From assembly GCA_021799155.1 (NCBI GenBank), contig JAJZBA010000027.1, positions 1 through 6,837 on the forward strand: a DNA stretch of 6,837 nt, read 5' to 3'. The notes under the pieces were generated by a model. That model was not told the DNA's origin and ran no database searches. It saw only the letters and a program-made list of their open reading frames with translations. The stretch's first letter is position 1, and each line of letters begins with the position of its first letter. The position numbers and the translations under genes are program-made. This stretch comes from a bacterium (lineage in GTDB: Bacteria > Patescibacteriota > Minisyncoccia > UBA6257 > UBA9933). Positions 5,286-6,837 of the stretch are shown here, in pieces.

Positions 5286-5327
5286 GCCGTCCCAAAAATA
5301 TGCTATAGCATATTTTTGGGACGGCTT
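5284..5327 (-). terminator. Long perfect hairpin, probable terminator after the ZIP gene
   Basis: A 44-base perfect palindrome with 22-base arms and centre CTATAG. The outer part of each arm is GC-rich (GCCGTCCC / GGGACGGC) and the inner part is A/T-rich. It starts 9 bases after the ZIP stop codon. On the minus strand only TT follows before GACA, so the U-run is poor; on the plus strand the tail TTTATTTTG is better, though no plus-strand gene ends here. Its left edge shares 2 bases with the csoR -35 box. It most likely insulates csoR from ZIP read-through. Confidence 0.65.
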
Positions 5328-5336
5328 TATTTTGAT

Positions 5337-6101
5337 TTATTCAACTAAAAGCAGTGAAGCCATCACTCCAACGCCGAGAATAAAAAATATTAATTGACCG
5401 AAAGATTTTTTAAGGCCAACTTCTTTATGGAGTTCCGGTATCAAATCCGCGCAAGCGATATAAATAAATCCGCCGATAGTGAACGGAACAATTAAAAAAG
5501 AAAGATGGTCCATTTTGTTTTCAATGATTAAAACAAGTAAAGCACCGATTATCGCCGTCATTCCCGATAAAAGATTGAAAAACAAGGCTTTTAATCTGGA
5601 AAAACCTCCCCTAACAAGCACTCCGAAATCGCCGATTTCCTGGGGAATTTCGTGAAAAATAACCGCCAAAGTTGTGGTAATGCCTAACGGCAAACTGACC
5701 AAATAACTTCCGGCAATTACCATGCCGTCGATCAAATTATGCAAGCCATCGCCGATTAAATTAATGTAAGCGAAAGGTCGAGGGTGATGATGAACGGGAT
5801 TTTCTTCTGGGTAGCATTCATGGCAATGTCGCCAATGAATGAATTTTTCCAAAACGAAAAAGGTCAAAATCCCCGAAAGAATGGAAAGGGAGATTTGCCA
5901 ATTCAAATCGGAATTCTCTATCGCTTCCGGCAAAAGATGTAAAAAGGCGTCGCCCAGCAAACCACCGGCCGCGAAACTCACCAAAAAAAGCAAAAGCTTC
6001 TCCAAAAAAATTCTGTTAATTGCCAAAGCCAAAACGCCGAACAAAGAAATTGCGCTTACTAAAAAAACGCTGATTAAAGAATAAAGCCAAACGTCAAACA
6101 T
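5337..6101 (-). CDS. ZIP-family divalent metal transporter
   Basis: A 254-residue membrane protein of the ZIP (Zrt/Irt-like) family with about eight hydrophobic helices. Diagnostic text: GGLLGDAFLHLLPEA (46-60); the helix-IV metal motif GDGLHNLIDGMVIAG (117-131; His121, Asn122, Asp125); the helix-V motif HEIPQEIGD (150-158; His150, Glu151, Glu155); and ADLIPELHKE (218-227). The cytoplasmic loop between helices III and IV holds HWRHCHECYPEENPVHHHPR, a His/Cys-rich stretch typical of ZIP metal-sensing loops. By family it moves Zn, Fe or Mn into the cytoplasm; the sequence does not fix the metal. Its start is 6 bases after the PKD-like protein gene and lacks a clear Shine-Dalgarno sequence. A long hairpin follows, so it is probably transcribed with the upstream argS unit rather than the copper operon. 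Confidence 0.93.
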   Translation of the reverse strand: MFDVWLYSLISVFLVSAISLFGVLALAINRIFLEKLLLFLVSFAAGGLLGDAFLHLLPEAIENSDLNWQISLSILSGILTFFVLEKFIHWRHCHECYPEENPVHHHPRPFAYINLIGDGLHNLIDGMVIAGSYLVSLPLGITTTLAVIFHEIPQEIGDFGVLVRGGFSRLKALFFNLLSGMTAIIGALLVLIIENKMDHLSFLIVPFTIGGFIYIACADLIPELHKEVGLKKSFGQLIFFILGVGVMASLLLVE

Positions 6102-6107
6102 ACCAAT

Positions 6108-6752
6108 TTATTTTACCACTAAAATTTTAATCTGATAATTAAAACTCTCCGAACCGGCCGCGATTTTAAACCGGACAAAATATTCCCCTTCTTTATTCCA
6201 AAAATGAGAAACGGTCGTGCTTTCTCCTTCCTTAAGATCGCCGCTTTCTTTCTGCCCATCTCCCCACTCTATTTGATAATTAATTTCTTTTTGTTCTGTT
6301 TGATTAAATGGATTTTTAATAATAAAAGAAAGCGGAATGTTAATTTTCGTTAAATAGGCGAGAGATTTAATTAATAAGTCTCCGTTAATTATTGAATTGG
6401 GATTAACACTCAATACTTCACCCGTTGTTTTTACTACCGTCGCTGCCGTTTTTTCTTTTAATTCTCCTAAATTTGTGGCTGTTTTTTCTTTTAAATTTTC
6501 TAAATTATCTGTTATTTTCGATTTTAATTCCGAAGTTTTAAAATAACTAGTAAAAGAATTTGCCGTTTCTTTTCCTTTTTCAAAAACAACGGAAGAAAAA
6601 TCGGAAAAATAATCTCCTACTTTTGATAAATTATTTGAAAAAATAAACCCGGGACCAAAACTGAAACTGAAAGTTTTTTCCTGTTTTAAACCGAAATAAA
6701 TCAAAACCGAAACAGTCGCGATTATTAAACTTAAAATTATTATTTTGCGCAT
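6108..6752 (-). CDS. Membrane-anchored protein with helical 11-residue repeats and a PKD-like domain
   Basis: A 214-residue protein that I do not recognise as a named family. Residues 4-22 are an N-terminal hydrophobic anchor. Residues 45-110 are predicted helical, rich in Lys, Glu, Thr and Ser, with two 11-residue units (NLENLKEKTAT, NLGELKEKTAA). Residues about 118-214 form a beta-rich region whose NYQIEWGDGQKES, SHFWNKEGEYFVRFKI and final NYQIKILVVK strands are the pattern of a PKD/Ig-like fold (WGDG at 163-166, then the H/Y...G.Y.V strand). The C-terminal domain should be extracellular and structural or adhesive. It starts 1 base after the argS stop, with purine-rich AAAGAGATG upstream in the end of argS. 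The coupling to argS is probably positional rather than functional. Confidence 0.82.
   Translation of the reverse strand: MRKIIILSLIIATVSVLIYFGLKQEKTFSFSFGPGFIFSNNLSKVGDYFSDFSSVVFEKGKETANSFTSYFKTSELKSKITDNLENLKEKTATNLGELKEKTAATVVKTTGEVLSVNPNSIINGDLLIKSLAYLTKINIPLSFIIKNPFNQTEQKEINYQIEWGDGQKESGDLKEGESTTVSHFWNKEGEYFVRFKIAAGSESFNYQIKILVVK
6441..6506 (-). repeat. 33-base tandem repeat coding for an 11-residue helical unit
   Basis: Two adjacent 33-base units encode residues 83-93 and 94-104 of the PKD-like protein, NLENLKEKTAT and NLGELKEKTAA, with only a few substitutions. A weaker earlier copy may lie at residues 75-82 (ELKSKITD). Eleven-residue K/E/T-rich repeats form extended amphipathic helices, so this is likely a stalk. 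Confidence 0.65.
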
Positions 6753-6753
6753 A

Positions 6754-6837
6754 TTACATCTCTTTTAATTCTTCTATCCCTAATAAATTCAAGCCTTTTT
6801 TCAAAACAATCAAAGTTGCTTTAACGAGCGCCAATCT
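6754..6837 (-). CDS. argS: Arginyl-tRNA synthetase, C-terminal fragment
   Basis: The window opens, on the minus strand, inside a gene whose last 27 codons read RLALVKATLIVLKKG followed by LNLLGIEELKEM and TAA. The form R.AL..AT..VL..GL.LLGIE....M is the characteristic end of class I arginyl-tRNA synthetase, the helical anticodon-binding domain. The enzyme attaches arginine to its tRNA in the cytoplasm. Only the end is present, so catalytic motifs cannot be checked; the fragment is cut by the window edge. The TAA is separated from the next ATG by a single base. Confidence 0.85.
   Translation of the reverse strand, partial: RLALVKATLIVLKKGLNLLGIEELKEM

Noticed and set aside
5284..5327. Inverted repeat as transposon end or integration site
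   Set aside because: No transposase, no matching second copy and no target duplication in the window; its position after a stop codon fits a terminator.
5839..6084. Plus-strand open frame opposite the ZIP gene
   Set aside because: The Lys-rich translation is a by-product of hydrophobic codons on the opposite strand.

Overview
All genes that can be supported lie on the minus strand, so the window reads biologically from right to left. It is AT-rich, with short or overlapping gene junctions, AT-rich in-frame repeats and ordinary TGA stop codons. Together with the styles of the DUF1573 protein and of the 311-residue Cys-rich protein, this suggests a Candidate Phyla Radiation (Patescibacteria, Parcubacteria-like) genome. 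That placement is inference from compactness and protein style; no rRNA or ribosomal marker is present.

Unit 1 (6837 to 5337) holds the last 27 codons of arginyl-tRNA synthetase, then, 1 base later, a membrane-anchored protein with a helical 11-residue repeat and a PKD-like C-terminal domain, then, 6 bases later, a ZIP-family metal transporter with a His-rich loop. It ends in a perfect 44-base palindrome (5284-5327) that probably acts as a terminator.

Unit 2 (5285 to 1, running off the window) looks like a copper-responsive envelope operon. It opens with a perfect TTGACA -35 box. A 19-base perfect palindrome (ATACCTACCAGGTAGGTAT) directly abuts it and runs to the -10 element, and the CsoR-family repressor gene follows. 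After that come a membrane-anchored DUF1573 protein, an unrecognised secreted protein with a CC...CNH cluster, a Met/Trp-rich one-span SHOCT protein, a CopB-type (CPH) P1B ATPase with a His-rich N-terminus, a CcdA/DsbD-like membrane thiol-redox protein, a free-standing 66-residue HMA metal-binding protein, and the first 22 codons of another membrane-anchored protein. Several junctions are 1-base gaps or ATGA overlaps, which supports co-expression.

Likely working model (inference): cytoplasmic Cu binds CsoR and releases the operator. The HMA protein carries Cu(I) to the CopB-like pump, which exports it. The CcdA-like protein passes electrons outward, keeping the thiols of envelope proteins (DUF1573, the CC/CNH protein, or the truncated product at 1-66) reduced or metal-ready. 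The largest gene-free stretch is about 90 bases (5249-5336) and is filled by the promoter, operator and hairpin. I saw no tRNA, rRNA, CRISPR array or transposase.
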